64,000 nucleotides of DNA from Lytechinus pictus (Eukaryota > Echinodermata > Echinoidea > Temnopleuroida > Toxopneustidae), in contig NC_087245.1 of NCBI RefSeq assembly GCF_037042905.1, forward strand, positions 9,873,501 to 9,937,500. The letters run 5' to 3'. The translations under genes and the position numbers were made by a program. The notes under the pieces were generated by a model that saw only the letters and a program-made list of their open reading frames with translations, had not been told where the DNA came from and ran no database searches. Position 1 is the first letter of the stretch. The number at the start of each line of letters is the position of its first letter. Shown in pieces: positions 40,101-49,844 of this stretch.

Positions 40101-43100
40101 TGCAAACTACAGTGTGAAATAATAAAAATAACAGTGTATCAAATTACAGCCATCATACACACGCAAGCTATCACAGTACATGTGACTAGCTGGGATCGGC
40201 TGTCATATGATATCCATACACGTACAGAATTATTGGCCAATAGATGTGTAAATCTAGGATTTTTTTTTCCTGAAAGACACAGGTACCCAAATAAATATGG
40301 ATGATTCCATGGTCAGTCACATTATGCTACTGCATGTCTTTTCTATTACTTGATGCTGTCAGTTTTACAGGGGTGAGATTTCCTGTCAAGTTTATTATTT
40401 ATAAGTTGTAAAATTGTGCAGAGACTCATGCTAATATTTTTTTTCATTCAGTTGGCATAATTCAATAACGGAAGGACGCAAACAAGTAAATATTTCATTA
40501 ATAATCGCTAAAACTATAATAAAGGTCGAATTGAGTAATTTTTCAGTAAAGCAAGAAATCATATTTGCTATGTTTTTAAACAACCAGGGGGAGTTGCATA
40601 GAGAGTTTAACAGCAAGTCAAAAATATCAAGCACAAGTCCAGAAAGCATGCCTTTGATTGCTTAAAAATCATGTTGCTTGTGATTTTTAGAGTTGCGTTT
40701 GGTAAAATTCTTTCTGCAATGGGCTACAGGACCTTCACGCATTATACTGTACATGAGGGTAATGATGAAAACATGATTACAGTATTGAAGTCCAAGAGAA
40801 GAAATTTGATAAAATCAGGATAGTTTCCTTTGAAACAAATTTTATTAGAAGCACCAATTCGAAAAAAAAAACAATGTAATTATAACAATCAAACAACATG
40901 TGTACTAACCGTTGCCAGCATGCAGTAGTTCTCCTTGACTGCTCCGCAACATCCAAAGAATCCAGTAAGGAATATGAAGACACCAATACAGATGAGTGCT
41001 ATAGGGATAGCTGTTCCTGTATTACCGGTGAAGTCTACATACTCACTGTACAAGGTCAATGTCAAACTTCCTCCGATTATGATACCAAGACCGAAGATCT
41101 GCAAAAAAAAAGTATGAGAAGAATGTTATGGTATTAAAGGGAAGTTACATGTATAATCACAACCTTCCTATTTTCACTGCAGTCACTTTCAGGATAATGC
41201 AACGATTATTATGATTAAAATTTAAAATGAGGGAAAATATACATGTACATGTAGACAGCGAGTTGCATGAAACATCTTCAGTATTTGATGCTTTATAAAA
41301 AGGGATGACAATAAAACAAAACAAAACATGGCTGACAGGCACTAAATTTCTCCATATTTTAGGTTAAGGTCATTTTTCCGCAGGCACAAGTACAGGAAGT
41401 CAAGAAGACAAGAAAATTCTGGAATAAAGGGCAAAAATGACCAATGAAGTACATGTCTGTACATGTAGGCAAGGTCAATCAAAAGGATACTTGTGGCCTT
41501 GAATGTATCTAAGCCATGATGCTGAAAATAATCAATTAGCCAAATTGGAAGAAAGTGCGGCACTACACATGCAATATACAGTACATGTCAAAAATGAGGA
41601 TAGTGAAAACAAATAGTATTCACATGAGGATGATTACGACAATGATAGGCATTTCATTATATACTGCCATCTACAGTACATGTATCAAGAAATATTCTAT
41701 TCCAATGAGCACAGGAAAAATGGACAAAAATAAAAGTTTGGATGAGTGTCATAGTGCCAAAAATTGATAACATAAAATATAATACTCCAGTTTACATTTA
41801 ATGATTTGATATTTCTATTTTAATAGTAAATTTATTCCAAAGAAAAGGTGCTGGGGAAAAGGAAGCTAATTCAGGCTACTCATGTAGGGGTCTTTAGAAG
41901 CTCTTGTGATGATCTCAGGCTACGAGCTGGTACATATATATACAAACTAACTACACATTGTCGGGTTCAAGAAGGCTGAACTCTGTATCACCAGACTTCA
42001 AAGGGTTCATGAATATCACATGACATTGGCAGTTGGTACAAACACAGGCTTTTAACAAAAACACATGTACATATTCTACAGTATTGTATGTGAAAATCCT
42101 CTTATTATCCTTGGCAAAGATAATCTGAATGTTCTGGGTCATGCTGCATGCATGTTTATACAATTTTAAATCTATTTGCAAAAACAACAATGAAGGATTC
42201 CTTCTCTCTTTTTTTCCTTCCATTGTTTGTATTTTCAGGAAATCAATAAAGTCTGTTATCCGTTATCCATGAACAAACAACATTATCAGATGGTCAGCAG
42301 ACATCAGATTGACCTTAAACAATGGTCAAGGCCTTTGAATACATGTAATGCATACAGTAAAATAACATGAGATTCCTTAAAATATTTATCAATAAAGATA
42401 CCTATTTTCTGTGACTTCTAATGAGCACCTTTACTGCTTTTTTTAGAAATAGGTTATAATAATTATTATACATATTCAATTATACAGCAATCTTTATCAC
42501 ATACATTGATATCACTTGTACATTTTAGCTTAATAATGTCATTGAAAAATCACTGACAAAAAGCTTCATGAGATGCTCCTCTGACTGGGCAAAATATCTT
42601 CAGGTTTGATGAACAGTATACATTCGTTGTAGCAAATATGTTCATGTAGCAAACATAATTAAAAAGTAACCTTCCCAAGTCATGCTTGAATACTTGCATG
42701 CATTGTAGCACAATAAGCAGTCATGGATGGTGTACTTTTTGCTAATTACATTGCAAATTACATGTATGAATATGGGTATGGGTGTGTTGATGTGATAGCA
42801 GCCTGTTATGCACTTGAGGTCTCATATTTTATGCTAGTCACCGAACCAAACCTAAGTACCAGCACTTAAATTTAGCAGCCATATCATTTTATAGGGATTC
42901 GTCCTTGATTCCAACTGCAAAACATCTCTCATGATCATATCCATGCTACTTTACAGTACTGGTACATGTATCGATGTACATGACCTGCATAAAATCATGC
43001 GTAGTGGCTCTAAATGCAATGCTTTCTGCATGCGTTAATGCATGTACACCAATTATAAAGGCCATGAAATTTATAAACTGTCAATGGATAGGTGGACTTG

Positions 43101-46100
43101 CGCAAAATGGTATGGGAAATGTAGGTACTGTTGTACTGCATCCAACACCCAAGATCCAACATGTATGCACTTCACATTTTCTTCAATGTTTCGACATCCT
43201 TCTTCCCAGGAATTTGACAATTTAATATAAACCACAGTAAATGCAATCATTAAAAAATATATTCTTGGCCAGTAATCCTTGGTTCCCCTGATCATTAATA
43301 CATTGTAAACAGATCATATTCATATTACACACTATTGTATACAAGATGTACAGTATGTTACAAATGAGGCCGCCATCAATTCAAGCCTAACCGCTCACGA
43401 TGGTGGTCTCCTGCGTTCATTTATTACATTATATATATATGTTTACATTTATAAAAGATTAATTTATACTCACACTCTTATTTGTATTTATCATGTAATA
43501 TGACTACATTGTTTATATTGTGAATTATTTTGTATATTGTAATTGTAAATATTTTTGTATTGTGTTTTTGAACGCAGAAATAAATGCAAGCAAACAAACA
43601 AACAAATCAAAATGGAATCCAGCCCAAATTGCAAGATTTGTCCCAAAAGCAAATTACTCAGTGGACATGCTATCCATAATTGGAAAAGCATGATTGGAAA
43701 GCATCCCATTTTTTTTAATTCCCAAGTCAGGAAATTTAAGAAAATGTGGCATTGATCACTGTCTTGTAATGATAAACAAGTGGAATGCCTCTGGCCGTCT
43801 CACCTGCATCACGCGATTCAATATAGCAGCAGTGCTGATTTTGAAAACTACTATAACTCGCACAAGATGTTCAGTGATACTTGGTTACTCTTATTTCCAC
43901 GTTTTATGAACTAGACCAATACACTTATAGAGATATGATGGCAATTCAACAAATACCCCCAACGTGGCCAAAGTTCTTTGACCTTGATCATGTGACCTGA
44001 AACTCGCACAGGATGTTCAGTGATACTTGATTACTATTATGTCCAAGTTTTATGAACTAGACCAACACACTTTCAAATTTATGGCTGTAATTCAACAAAT
44101 ACCCCAATTTGGCCAAAGTTCATTGACCCTAAATGACCTTTGACCTTGATCATGTGACCTGAAACTTGCACAGGATGTTCAGTAATACTTGATTACTATT
44201 ATGTCCAAGTTTCATGAATCAGATCCATAAACTTTCAAAGTTATGATGGTAATTCAACAGATACCCCCAATTCGGCCAAAGTTCATTGACCCTAAATGAC
44301 CTTTGACCTTGGTCATGTGACGTGAAACTCATGCAGGATGTTCAGTGATACTTGATTAACCTTATGTATAAGTTTCATGAACTAGGTCCATATATTTTCT
44401 AAGTTATGATGACATTTCAAAAACTTAACCTTAGGTTAAGATTTTGATGTTGATTCCCCCAACATGGTCTAAGTTCATTGACCCTAAATGACCTTTGACC
44501 TTGGTCATGTGACATGAAACTCAGGCAGGATGTTCAGTAATACTTGATTAACCTTATGGCCAAGTTTCATGAACTAGGTCCATATACTTTCTAAGTTATG
44601 CTGTCATTTCAAAAACTTAACCTCAGGTTAAGATTTGGTGTTGACGCCGCCGCCGCCGTCGCCGCCGCCGCCGCCGTCGGAAAAGCGGCGCCTATAGTCT
44701 CACTCTGCTATGCAGGTGAGACAAAAAGTAATTTGGTGATTAAATAAATTCTCTATAATTATGATTCTATGATTAAGCACCTATTTTACTCTATGCATAT
44801 TTAATGATCATACATGTATATCACAATATGAGCAAATGCAGCGAGGAGTAATTACTTATAAAGAAATGTGCATCTTCATCAGCCAATGTACAATCTTTTA
44901 AAATGCATGTAAACAATGGTAGGGTGAAAATGTCAAATAATTGGGGTCTTCCTACATCATATCAATCTTTTTTTTATCACCTACAATTTTCATACATGTA
45001 GCTTGATAGAATAATATGCTTTCAAGCAAGTCCAAGAACTCACATATGTTATACATGGGACATTTCAGAGGCTGCATGCAAAATAGTGTTAAAGCTGTCT
45101 TTATCTTTGGTATTAAAGGGTTAGTAATGTGAATCTTTTTTTTTGTACCTCCAAACAAGGAACTTATCCAGACATATAATTCATCACACGTGTCAAACTG
45201 AACATCACAATATATTTAACATTTTCTCTTCTTCAATTCTTTGTTTGTAATTATTCTATTTTCTATTTCTCTTACAAATGGTATAGGGGAAAGTGGGGTA
45301 AATAAGGCCACCTGTTAGTTTTTAGCTCGCGGCTCGAGAATGGTAGGGTCAAATGTATAACTGTTTTTTGTATAGTATTTGAGAGGTCCTTAGCACAGAT
45401 TTTGAGCATTCAGTGTAGTAAGTCTCACAGCCCAGTGCACATGGCCAGGAGCAAAAACCCAGGAGCAAATTACGCATGCGCGGAAATTGCGTGATGATAG
45501 GACTAGATCTATAGCCCTATCACAAATTTTGCCAAATATTCATAAATTTCCGCGCATGCGTTATTTGCGTTTGCAATGTTTTAGAATCGGCAGTGAATAA
45601 ATACGTGTGAGGAACCCGATACTGGCTCTAAATCACCAATTTTTAGACTAACCGTAGGATTGATATGGATTGAAATTAGAATGAAAAGTAGGAAGATTAG
45701 TGTTATATTCTTTTTAAAATCGTGTTGGTGCACGAGTTTTATATTTTTCCCCCCATAAAATCCCACCTTTGTCACTCGGAGTACCAGAGTTCACGACCTT
45801 GATGTTCGCGTAGGTGTAGCGTAGATCTAGTGTAGCGGTAGTGAAGTGGAGCCTACACGAACATCACTTGAGGTAGGATAAACGGTATGATGGGGGGCCT
45901 AAAGCTACGCACTTTGTTTACAAACGATAACTATGCCAATTTTAATATTCTAACAAATCATCTTTCACAAATTTGTGTTAAATATTGTAAAGATTCATAA
46001 CCAAAAAGAAAATATCACAAAACTCACTAATACGAAAATCCCACCGTGTTTTCCGAACACCTCTTGATTTCGCCGCCCGATATACTATAGAAGGGGTCCT

Positions 46101-47982
46101 AAAGCTACGCACTCAATTTATCATGCAAAGAAAAAGTATTTCCTGTGCCTAAACTTCTAAATAATGTTCATATTCTTATAGGAAAATATGGAATCAAAGT
46201 GAATATAACTCCAAAATTCCAAACAGTTGCTGGTTTTCTCTGTAGCTGTATTTAGCGATTTATTGGCTTTTATAAAATAGGTGTATTATTTCAAGCATCG
46301 CGATTGGCCAATACGCGTCACATGACATCCAACTTTTTGGGTGCACTGCACTACAATACAGTGCGCAACGAAAATTGACATTGCACGCTCAAGCAAACCA
46401 ATGCGGTAGAAGTCCCGGGAGAAGTCCAACAATTAGATATGAGAAGTCAATTTTCACCAACTTGCCCCACTGCCTCCTTAAACTTTTTGAAGCATGAATG
46501 AAGCAGACAAAATTAGAAGATGGACCTGGAAGCTCGACTGCTAATTCAGCATTCTTCCAGTATTTGCGGTAAGGTACATGTAAGGTAAGACTGAACTGTA
46601 ACTTTTTAAGAATTTGTTTCTGTGTTGCTATTTTATAAAACAAGTAATGCACTTGCTCTGTCGTGCGTAAAAGTAAATGCAGAGAAAGCTCGGTTTCTTC
46701 AGATGGTGCACACTTGGCACTCGCCGCCAGCGGCTCGTGCACAGTGCGGCACCTATCTAAAGAAACCCCGCATACCTTTCGAGGTATGATTTGAAGGACT
46801 GTGTGGAATTGAGGTTTTTTATTCCTGGTGGGAGATTGTTCCAGTCTTTTTATTGGTAAAAAAAAAACTCCTCAAAAACAGACGGCTGCAAGCTGTCTAC
46901 GACTGGTACTGGTAGTGGTATACCCAGTGGTACTTTAGTCATGGTTGTGTGTCCGGACGGGTTGTGTGTACGGACGGGTTGGGTGTCCGGACACATGATT
47001 TTTACTCTCAATTTTAAAAAGTTTACAAGCAATGTCTTTAATTCTTTTTAGCACAGAATCTAAGAAAATATTATAAAGAACAAATATTGATGGTGAAAAA
47101 AAACTATTCAACCTATATTTTTGGTTTATTCCTGAGATAAAAACAAGGCTTCATTTCTGTTAACTTTAACGTTAGTGTTACGTGTCCGGACACCCAACCC
47201 CCCACCCTAGCCAGGCGGCTTCTAGAGAGTAAAAATCATTTACTAACGTAAGGTCACTCTCATGAAGCCAGGGCTTCCGTCATATACTTTTGTGTGTACC
47301 ACCAAAAAACCTGAAACTTTCGCCCCCGAGATTTCTACTTTCTTTCTAAAAGATCTAGCCCTAAATCATGTACATGGGATAAAACTTCATTTCCGACATT
47401 TCTACGCTCTCGTTGTTATTTTTGAACAAGAATTCATCAAAAAAATGAGAGAAATATTGTGTAAAGACGGAAGAGACTTGCCCGATGTTTACGCCGCCAT
47501 CTTGTTTTCTATTGTTCTTCCCCAACGTTACCCGACGCACGCGTCTGTAACGTTAGCGAAGAACAATAGGAAACAAGATGGCGGCGTAAACATCGGGCAA
47601 GTCTCTTCCGTCTTTACACAATATTTCTCTCATTTTTTTGATGAATTCTTGTTCAAAAATAACAACGAGAGCGTAGAAATGTCGGAAATGAAGTTTTATC
47701 CCATGTACATGATTTAGGGCTAGATCTTTTAGAAAGAAAGTAGAAATCTCGGGGGCGAAAGTTTCAGGTTTTTTGGTGGTACACACAAAAGTATATGACG
47801 GAAGCCCTGGCTTCATGAGAGTGACCTTACGTTAGTAAATGATTTTTACTCTCTAGAACTTAGAAGCCGCCTGGCTACCCCACCCTACGTTACTTATAAA
47901 CGTTAGATCTAACGTTACTTACGAAAAATATGAAGTTAAAGAAGAACATCAAATATTTGATGCATTTTGCCGATCCTTCCAT
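28037..47982 (-). CDS. Tetraspanin A, CD63-like, with alternative LEL and terminal exons
   Basis: Complete four-pass tetraspanin on the minus strand. Constitutive exons are 1 (47923-47982), 2 (40910-41098), 3 (39936-40106) and 5 (29091-29174). Exon 4 exists as 4a (30225-30386) and 4b (29990-30136), and exon 6 as 6a (28321-28386) and 6b (28037-28126). All junctions are phase 0, so the four combinations predict 238-251 aa. Features seen: a short N-terminus with Cys before TM1; TM2 followed by GCCGAVKENYCML; TM3 ending ELAAGISGYVKRD; an LEL with CCG, SCC, a single Cys and the Cys starting exon 5 (six-Cys type); TM4 GIIAGVAIAIAVIE-IFGIAFACCLMR. Tetraspanins organise membrane microdomains. The CCGAxKENYC motif, the AAGISGY motif and the tail-end Tyr motif resemble CD63, which works in late endosomes, lysosomes and secretory granules. 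Subfamily assignment is inference. Introns are large (6.8 and 9.5 kb) and filled with transposons. Confidence 0.92.
28127..28320 (-). other. Spacer between terminal exons 6a and 6b
   Basis: 194 bp. If 6b is used this is intronic; if 6a is used it is 3' UTR. I see no exon in it. Confidence 0.6.
28321..28386 (-). CDS. Tetraspanin A alternative terminal exon 6a
   Basis: Acceptor ttaatacag, then 21 codons and TAA at 28321-28323. It encodes IFGIAFACCLMRVVKGEYET and a final V. The C-terminal YETV fits the YxxPhi sorting signal found at the same place in CD63 (Gly-Tyr-x-x-Met). Confidence 0.88.
   Translation of the reverse strand: MFGIAFACCLMRVVKGEYETV
28387..29090 (-). other. Tetraspanin A intron 5
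   Basis: A 123-codon minus-strand open frame ending at 28692 runs through this intron into exon 6a. Its upstream part has no transmembrane or LEL signature and probably reflects chance. Nothing else seen. Confidence 0.55.
29091..29174 (-). CDS. Tetraspanin A exon 5 (LEL end and TM4)
   Basis: 84 nt; acceptor gatatttcag, donor gtgggt. It encodes ACYPALKDLLIGNIGI then IAGVAIAIAVIE. It supplies the last LEL cysteine and most of TM4. The homologous exon of tetraspanin B is also 84 nt. Confidence 0.93.
29175..29989 (-). other. Tetraspanin A intron 4
   Basis: 815 bp of AT-rich intron; no additional exon recognised. Confidence 0.6.
29990..30136 (-). CDS. Tetraspanin A alternative LEL exon 4b
   Basis: 147 nt (49 codons); acceptor tgtattag, donor gtaagc. 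It encodes LECCGSDNYTDWLGYNASN, MVPQSCCKSP, NCNVPGSTNFDIYTE. N-glycosylation sequons occur at NYT and NAS. It closely resembles exon 4 of tetraspanin B (CCG-x-x-NYTDW, VP-x-SCCK, TFDIHT), so 4b is probably the ancestral form. Confidence 0.93.
30225..30386 (-). CDS. Tetraspanin A alternative LEL exon 4a
   Basis: 162 nt (54 codons); acceptor acccatcag, donor gtaagt. It encodes LECCGTLNYTSWFGFNDTAG, VVPMSCCITMLEGCNSDVSR and DPFVAERKIHVY. It has the same cysteine layout as 4b but a divergent end, and only 88 bp separates the two exons. Both are phase 0; using both would give a second CCG unit, so mutually exclusive use is more likely. Confidence 0.9.
31034..31260 (+). repeat. Partial copy of the 31.9-36.0 kb element end
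   Basis: Starts TAGTCCAGGAAAAATAACTG and continues ggggtcaaccgcaaacaaattgc-like sequence, matching the sequence from 31855 and the inverted sequence ending at 36039. It then degrades into AT-rich DNA. Confidence 0.75.
33054..33195. mobile_element. MITE family A relative inside the large element
   Basis: Left gcacgtttcataaagagtaac, right gtaactctttatgaaacgg. The interior has inverted gccattatggcaactaccat and tggtagttgtcataatgac. It shares ccaatcaaaatcaagg with the MITE at 23889. Confidence 0.82.
33290..34470 (-). pseudogene. Degenerate non-LTR retrotransposon (Jockey-like) reverse transcriptase
   Basis: On the minus strand, frameshifted and stop-broken pieces appear in the correct order: VPRSYRPIALF then YLYKLLEHLI (RT start), NRLSQGSVLA (the QGSVLAP motif), and a downstream TEYACAV ... 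CPVRYFPSDIRRSVAI region like the thumb of Jockey-clade elements. Many stops show that it is dead. It lies inside the core of the larger inverted-repeat element. Confidence 0.82.
34456..34826. repeat. Tandem and inverted repeat of gatctcgtcatgtctacatc
   Basis: Several copies of gatctcgtcatgtctacatc spaced about 75-90 bp, then the inverse gatgtagacatgacgagatc. The array folds around about 34680. It looks like a rearranged MITE. Confidence 0.75.
36658..37217. mobile_element. MITE family C copy 1
   Basis: Starts caagtccacccaaggaaaat followed by gttgatttta. Interior blocks gatcaacttgactg and gatgtcatcagtcccctcat are shared with the copy at 52982. The right end is a degraded inverse of the left. 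Confidence 0.7.
39936..40106 (-). CDS. Tetraspanin A exon 3 (TM3 and LEL start)
   Basis: 171 nt; acceptor cactgtag, donor gtaagt. It encodes FAFIMVLLLILELAAGISGY, then VKRDDIDNLIDDNMSELQQ and a helical segment ending FDNMQKN. Same length as exon 3 of tetraspanin B. Confidence 0.95.
40107..40909 (-). other. Tetraspanin A intron 2
   Basis: 803 bp, AT-rich; nothing recognised. Confidence 0.65.
40910..41098 (-). CDS. Tetraspanin A exon 2 (TM1 end, small loop, TM2)
   Basis: 189 nt; acceptor ttttttgcag, donor gttagt. It encodes IFGLGIIIGGSLTLTLYSEY, VDFTGNTGTAIPIALICIG, then FLTGFFGCCGAVKENYCMLA. It contains the conserved CCG-x2-ENYC motif at the TM2/TM3 turn. Confidence 0.96.
43857..44640 (+). 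repeat. Tandem repeat of about 145-195 bp, five units
   Basis: Units restart at gcacaggatgttcagtgata-like sequence near 43861, 44007, 44169, 44331 and 44525. Each includes ccaagtttcatgaactag and ccaaagttcattgaccc. The last units contain tgacctttgacct, a direct repeat of nuclear-receptor half-sites. Confidence 0.88.
44643..44692 (+). repeat. (CCG)n microsatellite
   Basis: Run of gccgccgcc with gtc interruptions ending gcggcgcc, at the end of the tandem array. Confidence 0.9.
45460..45575. repeat. Inverted repeat around ACGCATGCGCGGAAA
   Basis: gcaaattacgcatgcgcgga (left) is mirrored by tccgcgcatgcgttatttgc (right) with about 60 bp between. It looks like a small foldback element. Confidence 0.65.
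46790..46940 (-). pseudogene. LINE ORF2 C-terminal fragment
   Basis: The minus strand reads PVVDSLQPSVF, then after a frame disturbance WNNLPPGIKNLNSTQSFKSY and LERY. WNxLPxxIK...SFKxxL is the usual C-terminal end of non-LTR retrotransposon polyproteins. It is short and broken. Confidence 0.6.
46976..47200. repeat. 19-bp perfect inverted repeat around TGTCCGGACA
   Basis: gggttgggtgtccggacac (46976-46994) and its exact inverse (47182-47200) are separated by 187 bp. Extra copies of gtccggacgggttg lie just to the left. Confidence 0.75.
47200..47885. mobile_element. Near-perfect palindromic transposon with 8-bp target duplication
   Basis: The element (47208-47877) starts TAGCCAGGCGGCTTCTA and ends with the exact inverse. 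The arms of about 320 bp match almost perfectly (one 7-bp indel near the right end and single-base changes near the centre) around a short centre near 47525-47552. CCCCACCC flanks it at 47200-47207 and 47878-47885. The target duplication identifies a hAT-type foldback insertion. Both arms read open as the same peptide of about 85 codons on opposite strands; this follows from symmetry and is not evidence of a gene. Confidence 0.9.
47900..47918. repeat. 18-bp perfect palindrome beside the exon 1 donor
   Basis: aacgttagatctaacgtt is self-complementary and ends a few bases from the exon 1 splice donor (gtaagt reading down from 47922). Confidence 0.7.
47923..47982 (-). CDS. Tetraspanin A exon 1 (start codon, start of TM1)
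   Basis: ATG at 47982-47980, 20 codons, donor gtaagt. It encodes MEGSAKCIKYLMFFFNFIFF, which continues into IFGLG of exon 2 as a normal TM1. The motif C-x-KYL(M/L)FxFNFxF is the standard tetraspanin start, and the ATG context is caaaATGG. Confidence 0.93.
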
Positions 47983-49084
47983 TTTGACTGTTTTTCTTTT
48001 ATCACTCCTTTGGCTTTAGAAGAAGAGATGGACGTCAAACTCAAACTAAGCAAAGGTGGTGCTGTACAATTCCTCAGCACAGCTCAGATGTGTATGTAGC
48101 GCCGGTGTACGTGTCGCCTGATCCTGCAGCCTATACGTCTTCCTGATCCTCTGCACGCAGATTACCTCGATACAATGCACACAGTACAATACACGTCACA
48201 TCTCAGTCAACATGCACAAAATACTGTAAACAAATGATGAGGTGCCTGTTTCCTGCAAATTTAGCGCTCGAAAATCATACGCGGTTTAAAAAGATAGGTC
48301 TTTTTTTTTTATAGTGTTAATAAAAATCAGGTAATTAATTCTCCAAAGCAATATCAGAACAACTATAGATATTAATTATGAATTAAAACTGATAAAAAAA
48401 GATAGATCATTTTTGCAAGAAAATAGCAAATAAATGAAATGGCATGACGAATCACCTTATTTCTTGAACTTATTATAATTACGCATCCTGATTACCGAAA
48501 CGTCATTAAACTTTTTTAGAGGATTAGCTCACAAGTTCATTCATCATCACATGGAATACTATAGTAATCACGTGCAGTTTGAGATGAATAGTCCCAATAA
48601 CAATGTTTATGGGGGCCTGTTCCGGGGGTTCCGGGGTCTGTTTAAAACAATAACCAAAAATGCACTACCCGGGGTACTATTCCCTTTTTCTTCAAAAGTT
48701 GAAACAAAATATTTTTATATTTAATTATAATAGCCTTTGCGGTAGATAAAATGAGTTAGAAATGAATATTAACAATAATTTCGTTTTCATTGAAAAATAT
48801 TCATGAAAATTGAATGCCCCTTGCCGATTTGTAGGCCTACTAAATTCTTCTTTTGCGGGGAGGGTGAAATCAAAAATAGGGGCCTACATATAAATCTTGA
48901 GAAAAATAATTAACAAATAATAGAAAATTTATGAGCATTTGAATTGAGATATCTAATGGTGCACATAATACGGTATTATACACAGGATGTATTACTTACT
49001 GCCACTTTTTAATTATCAAGTACGTCTATCAATAGCTAGGGTTTTTTAATGGGGTGACATATAATTCAGGGCCAGCTATAGAAT
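47983..49084. other. Upstream region of tetraspanin A
   Basis: Should contain the promoter and 5' UTR of tetraspanin A on the minus strand. I see no clear TATA box. A direct repeat of caggatcagg occurs on the minus strand near 48115-48150. The rest is AT-rich without genes. Confidence 0.45.
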
Positions 49085-49679
49085 ATATCGAGTGGACTCC
49101 GGAGTGGACTATGGGCCTCAATCCACACGTGAATCTTGAATCATCATTGTAATTGATGATTGATATTATCGTTCAAGTGACTGTGCATGATTAACGTTCG
49201 TAATTCTAATCTAAATTAGTTCACACGTGCCTCATTATAGCCTTATTTTTCACTTGAATCATCATTCAAATTACGATTTTTTTTTTTTTTTTTACCATGT
49301 GAAAAATGTACTAGTCAAATTAGATAATGGACAAAATTGATGTTTTAGACTTTTGGTGTACGGGAGCACTGGCGGATCCAGGGAGCACAGCAGCCGGTCC
49401 GTATTTTTTTCATGGATGAAATGCACAATTTGGGCATGGGCGGAAATCCCAGGGGGGACAGGGGGGACGTGTCCCCCCTACTCAAAATAGTAGGGGGGAC
49501 ATAATATCAAATGTCCCCCCTACTATTTTTGGTCTTTAATGATGGTAAGAAATACATCATTCTAAATCGAAATAAAACATTTATTTTGGGACGAGACGAC
49601 CTTACTTTGGCGATGATAACCTTTTTTTTGCTTGTCAAATTTCCCCGCCCCTTGACCCCATAGGCGGATCCAGGAAGCC

Positions 49680-49760
49680 GAAAGCCCCCCCCCCCCCTTG
49701 GCGGAGCAAAAAAAGGGAAAGAAAGAAGGAAAAAAGGAGGGAAAAGAGAGGAGAAAAGGA
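49680..49760 (+). repeat. C-run and purine-rich tract
   Basis: A C13 run followed by a GA-rich stretch of about 60 bp. It produces misleading Phe/Ser/Leu-rich open frames on the minus strand. Confidence 0.75.
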
Positions 49761-49844
49761 AGAGAAGAACGACGAGTGCATAAGATAAGGTGAGGGGAAG
49801 ACTTGGAAAATAAAAAGAATCTTTCGTGCCACTATAAAAAAATT

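Larger units (their letters stand above)
41099..47922 (-). other. Tetraspanin A intron 1 (6.8 kb)
   Basis: Contains a tandem repeat (43857-44640), a CCG microsatellite, a small palindromic repeat (45460), direct repeats of cctaaagctacgcact (45899 and 46090), a LINE 3' fragment, an inverted repeat and the palindromic transposon at 47208-47877. The part from 41.1 to 43.8 kb holds only AT-rich DNA with TACATGTA palindromes. Confidence 0.7.

Noticed and set aside
46389..46742. 117-codon minus-strand open frame
   Set aside because: No recognisable motif. It lies just 3' of the LINE end fragment and looks like repeat-derived sequence.
47262..47816. Identical peptide of about 85 codons on both strands
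   Set aside because: A consequence of the palindromic transposon. Symmetry makes both arms read alike, and no family motif is present.
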